From: Niveispirillum sp943371025 | GTDB taxonomy: Bacteria > Pseudomonadota > Alphaproteobacteria > Azospirillales > Azospirillaceae | Direction: 5' to 3' | Length of the DNA: 64,000 nucleotides | NCBI GenBank assembly: GCA_943371025.1 | Contig: CALRTC020000030.1 | Span: 1-64,000 of the forward strand | In this document: positions 42,994 to 52,393 of the stretch, in pieces | Layout: every line of letters starts with the position of its first letter | How positions within the stretch are numbered: the first letter of the stretch is position 1 | Position numbers and translations under genes: made by a program | The notes under the pieces: model-generated | Database searches by the model: none | Told to the model about the DNA's origin: nothing | What the model saw: the letters and a program-made list of their open reading frames with translations, nothing else

Positions 42994-44172
42994 TCAGAGG
43001 CTGGGCGGCGGGGCCGACGGATCGTCCTTCAGGTAATGGTCGACCCAGCGATGGAAATACTGGTTGCCGCGTTCGTTGCGGCCGAAGGTGACATGGTCCA
43101 GGGCACCGGATTCCAGGCCCTTCTGAATGGACAGGCCCAGCACATAATCCTCCTGGTTCGTCACATCGCCGAAGAAACTGGCCATCATGGCCATCTTCTC
43201 CCGCTCCGCATCGTCCGCGGGGGGGCGGGGGGTGACATAGGTCAGGATCGTGCGGTTCTGGCCGGGTGCCGGTCCGGGCAGCAGCAGGGCGATCTGGGCG
43301 ATCTCCGGTGCCACGAAGATCGACAGGTTCGGGAACAGGGTCCGCACGAAATCATAACCATCATTCTGATGTCGGTGCCATTCGTCTCGTGGCACCGTCC
43401 GCAACTTGTCAATGCTGCGCTGGGGGAAGCCGATCCGCAGATGCGGCCCCAGCCCGTCGAAATGCATGATGTTGGAGTAGGTGCGCGGATGCACCGTATC
43501 GGGGTGGGCGGCGGCGAAATGGTAGCCCTCCAGATAGCCATCATAGGCGATTTTCCAGTTGGCGCCGTGGATTTCGCGGTTTCCGCAATAGTGCCATTGG
43601 GCGAAGCCCAGGCTTTCCAGATCGTCCAGCATCCCGCCCAGATAGGATTTGACGTCGATCGTCAGCCCCGGCGTCAGGATCACGAAGATCATGCCTGCCG
43701 CTTCCTGGCAGGGAAGCTGACGCAGGCGGTGGCAATCCTTGTCGACCTCCCCGAATTTGGCCTTTTCCGCCACGGCGAACAGCCGCCCGTCATTGTGGAA
43801 GGTCCAGGCGTGATAGGGGCAGGAAAAGCGGTGGGCCGAACCTTGCCCCGGCTTGACCAGGGGTGCCCCGCGATGGGTGCAGACATTCAGCATGGCATGC
43901 ACCTGACCGTCGCGGTCCCGGGTGATCAGGACGGGAAGGTCCATCACCTCCATCGCCTTGTAATCACCAGGATTGGGCAACTCGATGGACAGGGCCAGCA
44001 TCAAGGGTAGGCGTTTGAAGATCAACGCGATCTCCCGGTCGAAGCGATCCTTGTCCAGATAGTCGCGCGCCGGTACCTTCAGGATGTCCGCCGCCTGGTC
44101 GGTGGTCTGCGTCTCCACATAGGTGAGCATCGCTTCCACCGACCGGTTGATCTGTTCCGCCAGCGTCGTCAT
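42994..44172 (-). CDS. Rieske non-haem iron oxygenase, alpha subunit (1)
   Basis: A 392-residue protein. ATG 44172 follows GGGGAG; the frame runs 39 bp further upstream without support. The Rieske centre is CTHRGAPLVKPGQGSAHRFS then CPYH (C-x-H and C-x2-H). The catalytic domain has NWKIAYDGYLEGYHFAAAHP, giving the bridging Asp and the two His ligands of the mononuclear iron. It hydroxylates or demethylates a hydrophobic ring compound using electrons from a ferredoxin, perhaps the Rieske ferredoxin at 58726. The promoter carries the region F dyad (site 1). Confidence 0.88.
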   Translation of the reverse strand: MTTLAEQINRSVEAMLTYVETQTTDQAADILKVPARDYLDKDRFDREIALIFKRLPLMLALSIELPNPGDYKAMEVMDLPVLITRDRDGQVHAMLNVCTHRGAPLVKPGQGSAHRFSCPYHAWTFHNDGRLFAVAEKAKFGEVDKDCHRLRQLPCQEAAGMIFVILTPGLTIDVKSYLGGMLDDLESLGFAQWHYCGNREIHGANWKIAYDGYLEGYHFAAAHPDTVHPRTYSNIMHFDGLGPHLRIGFPQRSIDKLRTVPRDEWHRHQNDGYDFVRTLFPNLSIFVAPEIAQIALLLPGPAPGQNRTILTYVTPRPPADDAEREKMAMMASFFGDVTNQEDYVLGLSIQKGLESGALDHVTFGRNERGNQYFHRWVDHYLKDDPSAPPPSL

Positions 44173-44242
44173 TTCACTCCCCATGTTCTGATTTTGCCGA
44201 TGGTCGGGCACGATGGGATCGCTGCCTTGGCATCACGACAAT

Positions 44243-44290
44243 GATTTATGATTCATTCGTCATGGTTGACATCTCGCACCCGCTTGTCAA
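44243..44290 (-). promoter_or_regulatory. Region F promoter 1 with dyad operator (towards Rieske oxygenase 1)
   Basis: On the minus strand, TTGACA (44285-44290), a 17-bp spacer and a weak -10 AACCAT (44262-44267) lead into the dyad TGACG-AATG-AATCA, which differs from TGAYT-N4-ARTCA at one position. The repeat region occupies 44243-44263, and the AT at the end of the -10 is its first two bases. Confidence 0.6.
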
Positions 44291-44351
44291 GCCGGGTTCG
44301 GCGATGTTTCAGCGAATTTGAATATTTGTCCCGAGGTGGGCCGGATCGTCC

Positions 44352-44401
44352 TTGACAGGAGGGGGTCGCCTGTCAAAATAATGACTGATGAATCATAAAT
44401 C
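44352..44401 (+). promoter_or_regulatory. Region F promoter 2 with dyad operator (towards the SDR operon)
   Basis: TTGACA (44352-44357), a 19-bp spacer and -10 AATAAT (44377-44382) overlap the operator region 44381-44401 that begins ATGACTGATGAATCAT. The dyad TGACT-GATG-AATCA is a full match. The -35 is also part of an 8-bp inverted repeat, TTGACAGG/CCTGTCAA (44352-44359 and 44369-44376). Nothing else gene-like lies in 44173-44493. Confidence 0.65.
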
Positions 44402-44493
44402 GTGACAATGGTCGAATTGGCTGGGGCAAATGGCGATGGTCGCCACGATACCCCTCGCCATGTCCTGGCCTGCGCGAATACCGGGAGGGTGAA

Positions 44494-45255
44494 ATGGGTC
44501 GATTGCAGGGCAAGGTGGCGGTCATCACGGGGACATCTTCCAATCCGGGGCTGGGCTATGCCACGGCCTGCCGCCTGGCGGCGGAGGGGGCCCGGGTTGT
44601 CGCCACTGACCGCGATGTCGATGGGGCCGCCCTGTGCGCGGCCGCTGTCCGCGATGCGGGCGGGCAGGCCATCCATTCCAGCCATGACGTGGTCTCGGAA
44701 GAAGACTGGGCCCGTGTCATCGCGGAGACGGAGGCGGCCTTCGGCCGGCTGGACATCCTGGTCAACAATGCCGGCATCCATCTGACCAAAAGCGTGGATG
44801 ATACGACGCCCAAGGAATTCCAGCGGCAGTTGGACGTCAATCTGGTGGGCACCTTTCTGGGGGTGAAGACGGCCTTGCCGCTGCTGCGCCGGTCCGGCGG
44901 CGGGTCGATCATCAATCTGTCTTCCATCGCGGGTACGCTGGGCATCCATGGCCTGTCTGCTTACGCGGCGGCCAAGGGCGGGGTCCGGACCATGACCAAG
45001 ACCATCGCCATCGAAAATGCCAGTCACAAGATCCGTTGCAATTCCATCCATCCCGGCATGATCTGGACCAACATGATGATGCAGGCGGCCGCCAGTGCGG
45101 AAGCCGTGAAGGACGCGCTGATGGCCGCCATTCCCCTGGGCCGCATGGGAGAGCCGGACGATATCGCCAATGCCGTGCTGTTCCTGGCCTCTGACGAGAG
45201 CCGTTACATCACGGGGATTGAGCTTTATGTCGATGGTGGCATGTGGGCCCAGTGA
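44494..45255 (+). CDS. Short-chain dehydrogenase/reductase (SDR 1)
   Basis: A 253-residue classical SDR. The cofactor-binding loop is TGTSSNPGLG, slightly longer than the usual TGxxxGIG. NNAG, the catalytic Ser in INLSSIAG, the Tyr-x3-Lys pair in SAYAAAKGG and the C-terminal YVDGGM follow. The aspartate in ATDRDVDG suggests preference for NAD. It is the first of three tandem SDR genes under one promoter with the shared dyad. It likely oxidises a ring or side-chain hydroxyl made by the region F oxygenases. Confidence 0.85.
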   Translation: MGRLQGKVAVITGTSSNPGLGYATACRLAAEGARVVATDRDVDGAALCAAAVRDAGGQAIHSSHDVVSEEDWARVIAETEAAFGRLDILVNNAGIHLTKSVDDTTPKEFQRQLDVNLVGTFLGVKTALPLLRRSGGGSIINLSSIAGTLGIHGLSAYAAAKGGVRTMTKTIAIENASHKIRCNSIHPGMIWTNMMMQAAASAEAVKDALMAAIPLGRMGEPDDIANAVLFLASDESRYITGIELYVDGGMWAQ

Positions 45256-45271
45256 AGCGGGGGAAGGCAGC

Positions 45272-46081
45272 ATGATCGATCGCGGCTTGAAGGGCAGCCG
45301 GGCCCTGGTCACCGGCGCTTTGCGCGGGATCGGGCTGGCGACAGCGGAACGGCTGGCGGCGGAGGGGGCCAAGGTGATCGTCACCGACCTGTCGCCGCCG
45401 GATGATCCATTGGTGGCGCAGGTGCTGGGCCGGTTGGGTGCCGATGCCACCTATCTGCGCCTGGATGTGGCGTCAGAGGCTGATTGGGATCTGGCGCGCG
45501 GCTGGGTGGAGAACCACTGGGGTGCGCTGGACATCCTGGTCAACAATGCGGGGACCGACATGGTCGGCCCCGTGGACCAGGCCAGTCTGGCCGCCTGGCA
45601 CCGGCTGATGAGCATCAATGTCGACAGTGTCTTTCTGGGTGTGCGCACCTTCACCCACGCGCTGACAGCCGGTGGCGCCGCACGGCGCGGTGGGGCCAGC
45701 GTGATCAATGTCGCTTCCATCATGGGGCTGGTCGGCTTTGCGGAGACATCGGCCTACAATACCAGTAAGGGGGCCGTGCGCCTGTTCACCAAGGCGGTCG
45801 CCATCGAATTCGCCCAGGCGCAGAGGCCCATCCGCGTCAATTCCATCCATCCGGGCTTTGTGGAAACGCCGCTGCTGCATGTCGGCATGCAGCGTTGGGT
45901 CGATCAGGGCAAGGCCGCCAGGCCGCAGGATCTGATCGACGCCATCGGCGGGATGACTCCCATGAAGCGCCTGGCCCAACCGGAAGAGATCGCATCCGCC
46001 ATCGCCTTCCTGGCCAGCAGCGATGCCAGCTTCATGACGGGATCGGAACTGGTGGTCGACGGTGGCTGGACCGCGCAATAG
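45272..46081 (+). CDS. Short-chain dehydrogenase/reductase (SDR 2)
   Basis: A 269-residue classical SDR starting at ATG 45272 behind GGGGGAAGG, 16 bp after SDR 1. Motifs are TGALRGIG, TDLSP (Asp for NAD), NNAG, INVASIMG with the catalytic Ser and SAYNTSK. It retains all catalytic residues. The lid region after the Pro-Gly (HPGFVETPLLHVGMQRW) differs from its neighbours, so substrate specificity probably differs too. Confidence 0.85.
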   Translation: MIDRGLKGSRALVTGALRGIGLATAERLAAEGAKVIVTDLSPPDDPLVAQVLGRLGADATYLRLDVASEADWDLARGWVENHWGALDILVNNAGTDMVGPVDQASLAAWHRLMSINVDSVFLGVRTFTHALTAGGAARRGGASVINVASIMGLVGFAETSAYNTSKGAVRLFTKAVAIEFAQAQRPIRVNSIHPGFVETPLLHVGMQRWVDQGKAARPQDLIDAIGGMTPMKRLAQPEEIASAIAFLASSDASFMTGSELVVDGGWTAQ

Positions 46082-46091
46082 GGGATTGATC

Positions 46092-46874
46092 ATGGGAATG
46101 GAACTGAACGGCGCCGTCGCCTTGGTGACCGGGGCCGGGGGTGGCATCGGCCGCGCCATCTGTGCTGCCCTGTCGGGTGCGGGTGCGCATGTCTTGGCGG
46201 CAGACCGGCACTGGCCAGACGATGCCGCGCCTGTGATGGGGGAAAAGGCCGTGCTGGATGTCCGTGACGCCGATGGCTGGGCCGCCCTGATGCGTGACAT
46301 CCGTCAACGGCATGGCCGTCTGGACGTGCTGGTCAATAATGCGGGCATCCCGATGGTCGCCAGCATCGCCGAAACCAGTTTGGAACAATGGCGGCTATGT
46401 CAGTCGGTCAATGTGGAGGGCACGTTGCTTGGCATGCAGGCGGCCTTGCCCCTGCTGCGGGAGGCGGGGGCGGACCGCCCAGGTGGAGCGTCGATCATCA
46501 ACATCTCCTCCGTTGGCGGCTTGCGCGGGGCGCCGTTCAACGCCGCCTATTGCACCTCCAAGGCCGCGGTGCTGATGCTGACCAAGTCTGCGGCGCTGGA
46601 ATTCTGTGCGCTGGGATATCCGATCCGCGTCAATTCGGTGCATCCGGGTGCCGTGGGCACGGCCATGATCCAGGATATCATCAACCGCTATGTCGAACTG
46701 GGCTCCATGGCGTCGGTGGAACAGGCGACGGCTGCTGTCAATGCCATGCATCCCATCGGCCGGCAAGCCAAGCCCGAGGAGATTGCGGCCGGCGTGCTGT
46801 TCCTGGCGTCGACGGCATCCAGCTACATGGTGGGATCGGAACTGGTCATTGATGGTGGCTATACAAGCCGGTGA
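46092..46874 (+). CDS. Short-chain dehydrogenase/reductase (SDR 3)
   Basis: A 260-residue classical SDR. ATG 46092 has GGGGATTG upstream; ATG 46098 is an alternative. Motifs are TGAGGGIG, ADRHWPD, NNAG, INISSVGG and AAYCTSK, all intact. It is the last gene of the three-SDR operon and ends 21 bp from the convergent MDR gene. Three tandem SDRs with full active sites suggest successive or stereospecific alcohol/ketone steps. Confidence 0.85.
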   Translation: MGMELNGAVALVTGAGGGIGRAICAALSGAGAHVLAADRHWPDDAAPVMGEKAVLDVRDADGWAALMRDIRQRHGRLDVLVNNAGIPMVASIAETSLEQWRLCQSVNVEGTLLGMQAALPLLREAGADRPGGASIINISSVGGLRGAPFNAAYCTSKAAVLMLTKSAALEFCALGYPIRVNSVHPGAVGTAMIQDIINRYVELGSMASVEQATAAVNAMHPIGRQAKPEEIAAGVLFLASTASSYMVGSELVIDGGYTSR

Positions 46875-46895
46875 AAGACCGAAGGATTTGGCCCG

Positions 46896-47921
46896 TCATG
46901 CGGCGGGCCAATCCACTTCCAGGACCGTTTTTCCCACCGTTTCCCCGGCCATCAGGCGGCAGAAGCTGTCGGGAGCCTTGGCAATGCCGCGGGTGACATT
47001 CTCCAGCGCCACCAGCTTTCCATCCGCCGCCCACTGGTGCAGATCGTGACGCGCCTGCGGCAATGTCTGCATGTGAGAGAACAGCAGGAAGCCGCGCATG
47101 GTCAATTGCTTGGCGACCACCTGCCACAAATTATGCACCGGTGTGGGGTTGGCCTGATTGTTGTAATCCCCGATCATGCCGCAGCAGATGATGCGCCCGA
47201 AATCGCGCATGCGCGGCAGCAGGGCATCCAGGGTGCGCCCGCCGACATTGTCGAAATAGACATCCACCCCGTCGGGGCAGACATCGGCAATGGCGGCGCC
47301 CAAATCGGCGACGGCGCGATAGTTGATGGCGGCATGAAAACCCAGCCTGTCGGTCAGGATCGATGCTTTCTCCGCCGATCCGGCCAGCCCGATGACGCGG
47401 CAGCCGCGCAGCCGCGCAATCTGTCCCGCGACACTGCCCACGGCACCGGCAGCGGCGGAGATCACGACCGTTTCCCCTGCCTTGATCTTCCCCACATCAT
47501 GCAGACCGACATAGGCCGTGAGGCCGGAAGGCCCCAGGGCGCCGACATAGTGCGACAGGGGCACGTTCCAACTGACATCCAGCCGTTCCAGCAGGATCGT
47601 GTCGGCCGACAGGATCGAATAATCCTCCCAGTGGGTCAGGCCCCAGACATGGTCGCCGGGTTTGAAGCCGGCCAGATTGGACATTTCCACCACGCCCAGG
47701 GACGGCCCCCGGATGACACCGCCCAGCGGAATGGCCTGGAAATAATTGTCCTTGCCATCCAGCCAGCCGCGAATGGCGGGTTCCATGGAGAAATAGAGAT
47801 TGCGCACCCGCATCTGGCCCGGACCGGGTTCCGGAACCGGCTCTTCGATCAGGGCGAAATCGCCGGGCAGCGGATTGCCGACGGGATGGGCGCGCAAGGT
47901 GATGCGGCGATTGACGGCCAT
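46896..47921 (-). CDS. NADP-dependent MDR oxidoreductase (curcumin reductase/prostaglandin reductase-like)
   Basis: A 341-residue medium-chain reductase starting at ATG 47921; the upstream open frame overlaps the receptor gene and is not used. The N-terminus NRRITLRAHPVGNPLPGDF, the block NLYFSMEPAIRGW and the cofactor motif AAAGAVGSVAGQIARLRG with IGLAGS define the zinc-independent MDR family that reduces enone double bonds. It follows TonB receptor 5 by 61 bp on the same strand and is probably co-transcribed under the region F dyad. Reduction of an alpha,beta-unsaturated ketone intermediate is plausible. Confidence 0.83.
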   Translation of the reverse strand: MAVNRRITLRAHPVGNPLPGDFALIEEPVPEPGPGQMRVRNLYFSMEPAIRGWLDGKDNYFQAIPLGGVIRGPSLGVVEMSNLAGFKPGDHVWGLTHWEDYSILSADTILLERLDVSWNVPLSHYVGALGPSGLTAYVGLHDVGKIKAGETVVISAAAGAVGSVAGQIARLRGCRVIGLAGSAEKASILTDRLGFHAAINYRAVADLGAAIADVCPDGVDVYFDNVGGRTLDALLPRMRDFGRIICCGMIGDYNNQANPTPVHNLWQVVAKQLTMRGFLLFSHMQTLPQARHDLHQWAADGKLVALENVTRGIAKAPDSFCRLMAGETVGKTVLEVDWPAA

Positions 47922-47982
47922 TTGACAGGCTCCACGCAAAAGAAGACACCCCGGCCCACCGGGAAGCAGGCCGGGGGTGGTA

Positions 47983-50220
47983 TCAGAACTCGTACCCGAG
48001 CTGGATACCAAAGGTCCGCGGCTCGCGCCCGGAGGAGAAGGACCAGAGGCCAGCGACGGTGAAGGCGGCGTTCGGACCGCGATCATCGAACAGATTGCGG
48101 CCATAGACCGTGACCTTGGCCTTGTTGTCGCCCACGTCGAACTTCATCGTCGCTGACGCGTCGAACAGGTTCTGCTTGTCCGACCGCACGCGTGGATCGT
48201 TGGACAGCACCGTGACATTACCCGCTGCATCCACCGTTGTGGCGCCCAGGGATATCTGCTGATCATAAGCCGCCAGGTAACGGTAGGTGCCGCTCAACAC
48301 CAGATCGCCCATATCCATCGGCACCGTATATTCCGCCGTCAGCGACCCGGTGACATCAGGCGAATAGATCATGTTCACGGCGGAATAATCGAACTTCACC
48401 AGCTTGCCGGCGGCATTGGGCGCCGTGGTGATGAAACCGTCGAACTTGCTGTCTTGCAGACCCAGAGAGGCCGTGACCTTGAAGTCGTGGGTGACTCGGG
48501 CCGTGACATCCAGCTCCAGGCCCTTGATCTTGGCCTTGCCCACATTTGTGACGATGGTTTCGTTGCCCGTGCCGACGGTGGTGGGAATGGTCGTGTTCTG
48601 CTGCAGGTCGCTATAATCCGACAGATAGGCGGCCAGATTGACCTGCAGGCGGTTCTGCAACAGCGAGCTTTTGAAGCCCGCCTCATAGCTGTCGACCGTT
48701 TCCGGGCCGAAGGGCGTGGTGGAGGATACCAGCGTCTGACCACGGCTGGAGAAGCCACCCGACCGGTAACCGCGCGACCAGGACGTGTAGATCATGTTGC
48801 TGTCATCGGGGCGGTAATCCAGCACCACCTTGGGCGTGAATTTGCTGCCGGTATATTTGGCATTGGGATATTGTGCCGTGCCGACCTTGTTGATCTGCTG
48901 CTTCTCGTCCCGCGTCCAGCGGCCGCCGCCCGACAGGCGCCACTGATCGGCCAGCTTCCAGTTGAAATCACCGAACAGGGCATAGGACTTGGCCTTGCCG
49001 GTATTGTACTGGTCTGCCGCCGGATTGACGGCGCCGAAGAGGCGGGTTGCCTGGAAAAGATCGAACTTGCTCTGATAGTAGAAGCCGCCGACCACATAGT
49101 CGAAATTGTCGGTCACTTTGCCAGCGCCACGCAGTTCCTGGCTGAACTGCCAGTAATCCTGGATGCGGTTGGTATAGTAGAGATCAGCCGAAGCGGCGTC
49201 GAAATCCTGGGTCTGTGCCTCGTCGGAAGTGCGGTAGCCGGTGACGGACGTGAAGTCGATCCCGTCGGTATCCAGGTTCATTTCCAGCGTTGCGGCCGGT
49301 GATTTATAGTTGGAATGGGCCGGGCTGTTGAAGACGGTGTAGAGGTCAGTCGTGGTGTTGCGATTGCATTCCCGCGCCGGCGCAAAAGCGCAGAACACCT
49401 CCCCCGTCTTGGAGATGTTGGAATTGACGGGATCGAAATCCTGCACCTGCTTTTCCAGCGTCAGCAGCGCTTCAAAATTCTCGGTCGGGGTCAGCAGGAA
49501 GCTGGCACCGAAATTCTCGTTATTATTGCCGCCCACCCGCTTGCCGGTAATGCCGTTGCGGTAGTAGCCGTCACTTTCATTGTGGAAATAGAAGAACTTG
49601 GCGGCCAGCTTGTCCTGCACGATGCTGGTGTTCAGGATGGCGCGCGTGGCCCAGGTGTTGAACTTGCCATAGCTGAATTCCAGCTTGCCGCCATTTTCCC
49701 CGGTAGGGCGGGACCGGCGGATATTGATCACGCCGCCGATGGTGTTACGCCCGAACAGCGTGCCTTGCGGGCCGCGCAGCACTTCGATGCTGTCAATGTC
49801 GAAGAAATCCAGGAAGGCGCCCGTGCTGGTGCCGATGAAGACGCCATCGACGACGATGGCCACCGTCGGGTCGAAGGACTTCTCCACATCCGCGAAGGAC
49901 AGGCCGCGGATAGAGACATTGGCGGCGGCGGCACCGGAATTCTGCTGCGTGATCAGCACGTTGGGGGCTGATCCCATCAGGTCGCCGATATTCATCGTCG
50001 CCTTGCTCTCCAACTGCGTCGGCGTGATGGCGGTAACGGCCAGCGGCGTTTCCTGCAGGGTTTCGGACCGGCGGCGTGCCGTCACGATAATCTCTTCCAG
50101 CGCATCGACCTGGGTGCCGGCGGCGCCCCCGGTGGCCTGGGCCATGGCTGGCGGAGCACTGGTCAGAACCAGAGCCGCGGCCGCCAGCAGGGTGGAACGC
50201 AAGGTGGGTGCGCAAGCCAT
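47983..50220 (-). CDS. TonB-dependent outer-membrane receptor 5
   Basis: A 745-residue receptor. I choose ATG 50220, nine bases after GGGAGG, which gives the signal peptide MACAPTLRSTLLAAAALVLT cut at PPAMAQ. The TonB box-like EEIIVTARRR, plug (VSIRGLSF, VLRGPQGTLFGRNTIGG) and a barrel ending in FGIQLGYEF follow. Its promoter carries the shared dyad (site 3), so import is co-regulated with the oxygenases and CoA-dependent enzymes. It is the likely outer-membrane entry for the region F substrate. Confidence 0.92.
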   Translation of the reverse strand: MACAPTLRSTLLAAAALVLTSAPPAMAQATGGAAGTQVDALEEIIVTARRRSETLQETPLAVTAITPTQLESKATMNIGDLMGSAPNVLITQQNSGAAAANVSIRGLSFADVEKSFDPTVAIVVDGVFIGTSTGAFLDFFDIDSIEVLRGPQGTLFGRNTIGGVINIRRSRPTGENGGKLEFSYGKFNTWATRAILNTSIVQDKLAAKFFYFHNESDGYYRNGITGKRVGGNNNENFGASFLLTPTENFEALLTLEKQVQDFDPVNSNISKTGEVFCAFAPARECNRNTTTDLYTVFNSPAHSNYKSPAATLEMNLDTDGIDFTSVTGYRTSDEAQTQDFDAASADLYYTNRIQDYWQFSQELRGAGKVTDNFDYVVGGFYYQSKFDLFQATRLFGAVNPAADQYNTGKAKSYALFGDFNWKLADQWRLSGGGRWTRDEKQQINKVGTAQYPNAKYTGSKFTPKVVLDYRPDDSNMIYTSWSRGYRSGGFSSRGQTLVSSTTPFGPETVDSYEAGFKSSLLQNRLQVNLAAYLSDYSDLQQNTTIPTTVGTGNETIVTNVGKAKIKGLELDVTARVTHDFKVTASLGLQDSKFDGFITTAPNAAGKLVKFDYSAVNMIYSPDVTGSLTAEYTVPMDMGDLVLSGTYRYLAAYDQQISLGATTVDAAGNVTVLSNDPRVRSDKQNLFDASATMKFDVGDNKAKVTVYGRNLFDDRGPNAAFTVAGLWSFSSGREPRTFGIQLGYEF

Positions 50221-50325
50221 GACGAATATCCTCCCTGTGGGTGTCTTTTTTTGTGGGCTTGTTGGCATTGACTCGCGAGCCGGAGAGGCCCGTTGAGCGC
50301 TTGGCGGTTCGGGGCCGCAAAACAG

Positions 50326-50375
50326 ATGATTCATGAGTCATTAATCACTATATTCATGCCCACATGTTTCGTCAA
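50326..50375 (-). promoter_or_regulatory. Region F promoter 3 with dyad operator (towards TonB receptor 5)
   Basis: On the minus strand, TTGACG (50370-50375), a 17-bp spacer and -10 TATAGT (50347-50352) form a good sigma-70 promoter. The dyad lies immediately downstream; on the plus strand it reads TGATT-CATG-AGTCA and is a full match within 50326-50346. Confidence 0.7.
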
Positions 50376-50464
50376 TCCACCTTTCAAATCCGCCCCCCGA
50401 ATTCTGCATGAAATGACATCGGATATGGCCCGGTGTGGGATGGTGAAAGGATTGCGGTGCGGCC

Positions 50465-50512
50465 TTGACAGGGCGTTGGGTGTGACTTCTAATGACTGTC
50501 GAATCATAAATC
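50465..50512 (+). promoter_or_regulatory. Region F promoter 4 with dyad operator (towards SnoaL protein)
   Basis: TTGACA (50465-50470), a 17-bp spacer and TCTAAT (50488-50493) make a near-consensus sigma-70 promoter. The operator region starts at 50492 inside the -10 and contains the full-match dyad TGACT-GTCG-AATCA. The rest of the 356-bp gap 50221-50576 holds no gene. Confidence 0.72.
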
Positions 50513-50576
50513 ACAAAATTGCCGTGTCGGTTGGCGTGATGCCATCCGACGGCCGGCCTGATCATGGAGGAAGCAC

Positions 50577-50987
50577 ATGACCCGGACTGATATTGCGGCC
50601 CGCAACCTGGCCACCACGGAGGCGCTGTACGCGGCCACGGCAACGGGGAACTGGCCCCTGGCTGAAACCATGCTCAGTGACGATCTGGTGATCACGGAGG
50701 CGGAGACGCTGCCCTTTGCCGGCACCTATACCGGCAAGGGCGCCCTGCGGGAACTGTACGCCAAGGTGCTGGGCACGTCGCTGGGACAGGCGACCATCGC
50801 GGTGACGAACAAGATGGCGGCGGGCAATCATGTCGTCTACCTGCTGGAACTGGTGCCGCCGGTCGGCGAACCCCTGGAACTGGTGGAAGTGTTCCATTTC
50901 GCCGATGACGGACGTGTGGCCGTGATCAAGCCCTATTATTACAACAGCGCCGCTGTAACGGCCGCCGTGGCACGGGCGCAGGAATGA
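50577..50987 (+). CDS. SnoaL-like/NTF2-fold protein
   Basis: A 136-residue protein; ATG 50577 has GGAGG at 50566-50570. The pattern NLATTEALYAATATGNWPLAETMLSDDLVITEA, then FAGTYTGKGALRELYAKV and ELVEVFHFADDGRVAVIKPYYY, is that of SnoaL-type NTF2 folds, which include polyketide cyclases, ketosteroid isomerases and hydratases. It is a single-gene unit behind promoter 4. A double-bond isomerase or hydratase role in the region F pathway is possible; no catalytic residue can be assigned with confidence. Confidence 0.75.
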   Translation: MTRTDIAARNLATTEALYAATATGNWPLAETMLSDDLVITEAETLPFAGTYTGKGALRELYAKVLGTSLGQATIAVTNKMAAGNHVVYLLELVPPVGEPLELVEVFHFADDGRVAVIKPYYYNSAAVTAAVARAQE

Positions 50988-51050
50988 AGGGGCAGGGGAG
51001 ATGACAGGGGGCCGACGGGTCCAGCGCTGCGGATGACCCGTTGGCCCCCG

Positions 51051-52262
51051 CTACCGCAGGTGCGGGCCCCACGCCAAGGGCAGCCGATGCAGCGCCCAGA
51101 CGCTTTCCGTGGCCGTCCGGATCTGGCTGGGATCGGCGATATGCCATTCCGGCACACGCGCGATCCATTCTTCCAGGGCGATGCGGATTTCCGTGCGGGC
51201 CAGATGCATGCCGGCGCAGGTATGCGGGCCTGTTGAAAAACTGAGGGAACGCTTCGTGGCGCGGCCAAAGTCGATCACATGGGGATCGGCATGCATCCGG
51301 CCATCGCGGGACGCCAGACCCAAAGGCAGCTGAATCAGGTCGCCCTTGGCAATCGCTACCCCGTGAAAGTCCATGTCGCATGTGGCGTAACGGAAGGTGT
51401 TTACCACACCGAAGGCCCGGATGAATTCGTCCGCGGCGGCCGGTACGGTACCCGGATTAGCGCGAAGCGCCGCCTGCAGTTCCGGCCGCCGCGCCAGCTC
51501 ACGAAAGACGAAACCCAGCACGGAGGTCACAGTATCCAGGCCGCCCGCAAACAGCATGAAGCACAGGCCGAGCAGCCTTTCTTCGGGGATGGGCGCCCCA
51601 TCCAACTGATAGGAAATCAGGTAGGAGACGATGTCGTCGCCCGGTGCGCCCCGCCGCTGTTCGATAAGGTCCAGCAGGAACGCCTTGATCGACGCCGCCG
51701 CGGCACCGCGTACCTGCATATCGGCGCCCCGCAGCAGGTCATCCTCCCAGGCGATGAAAGTCGCCATCCTGTCCGGGGACAGACCCATCAGCAGCAGGAA
51801 GACGGTGACGGGATAGGGCTGGGCAAAGCCGGTAACGAACTCCACGCTGCCCTGGCGGCGGAACCCTTCGATCAGGTCGACGGCCAGGCGCCGGACTTCC
51901 CCCGACAGTTCCCGTGCTTTGCCGGGCCCGAACCAGGGTGCAAGTACCTTGCGATAAAGCCCATGTTCCGGCGGGTCCAGTTCCAGCGGCACCAATGGCC
52001 AGCTATCCCCGACCAATCGGGAGAAACCGATGGACAGATGGCTGGAGAACCTTACTGGATCCAGCAGGATTTCTTCCTGAAGTGCGTGGCGCGTGACCAC
52101 CCAGTTGCCGCCCAGCCCGGCCGCGCGGACATGCGCTTCGCCCGGCAGGAAGAAAATGTCCGGCCCGTCATGCAACTTGGCAGCGGCGTGGAAAGGACAG
52201 ATCGCAGCATCCGGATCATTGGCCAGTGACCAGTCGCGGATGGGGGGCGGATGGGTGGGCAT
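51051..52262 (-). CDS. Cytochrome P450
   Basis: A 403-residue soluble bacterial P450. The I-helix oxygen-activation motif is FAGGLDTVTS, the K-helix ExxR is EFIR and the haem-binding loop FSTGPHTCAG puts the Cys thiolate at residue 349. Length and the lack of a membrane anchor place it with CYP101-like class I enzymes that use a ferredoxin and reductase, neither of which is encoded beside it. It is the last gene of the six-gene minus-strand operon from 58544. It probably hydroxylates a hydrophobic ring or terpenoid-like acid. Confidence 0.9.
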   Translation of the reverse strand: MPTHPPPIRDWSLANDPDAAICPFHAAAKLHDGPDIFFLPGEAHVRAAGLGGNWVVTRHALQEEILLDPVRFSSHLSIGFSRLVGDSWPLVPLELDPPEHGLYRKVLAPWFGPGKARELSGEVRRLAVDLIEGFRRQGSVEFVTGFAQPYPVTVFLLLMGLSPDRMATFIAWEDDLLRGADMQVRGAAAASIKAFLLDLIEQRRGAPGDDIVSYLISYQLDGAPIPEERLLGLCFMLFAGGLDTVTSVLGFVFRELARRPELQAALRANPGTVPAAADEFIRAFGVVNTFRYATCDMDFHGVAIAKGDLIQLPLGLASRDGRMHADPHVIDFGRATKRSLSFSTGPHTCAGMHLARTEIRIALEEWIARVPEWHIADPSQIRTATESVWALHRLPLAWGPHLR

Positions 52263-52393
52263 GATGACCTCCCGCAGGCGCTGTGGTGACAGCGTTTGGC
52301 AATTTAATCCGTAGGCGGGGTCGGAATGGGCTCACGCCATTGCAGGATTGACCCGGCCATGGCAGCCGGGTCTGTCCTGCTTCGCCGACGGCC

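Noticed and set aside
48454..49302. Plus-strand open frame of 282 codons
   Set aside because: Antisense to TonB receptor 5 with no ribosome site or motif.
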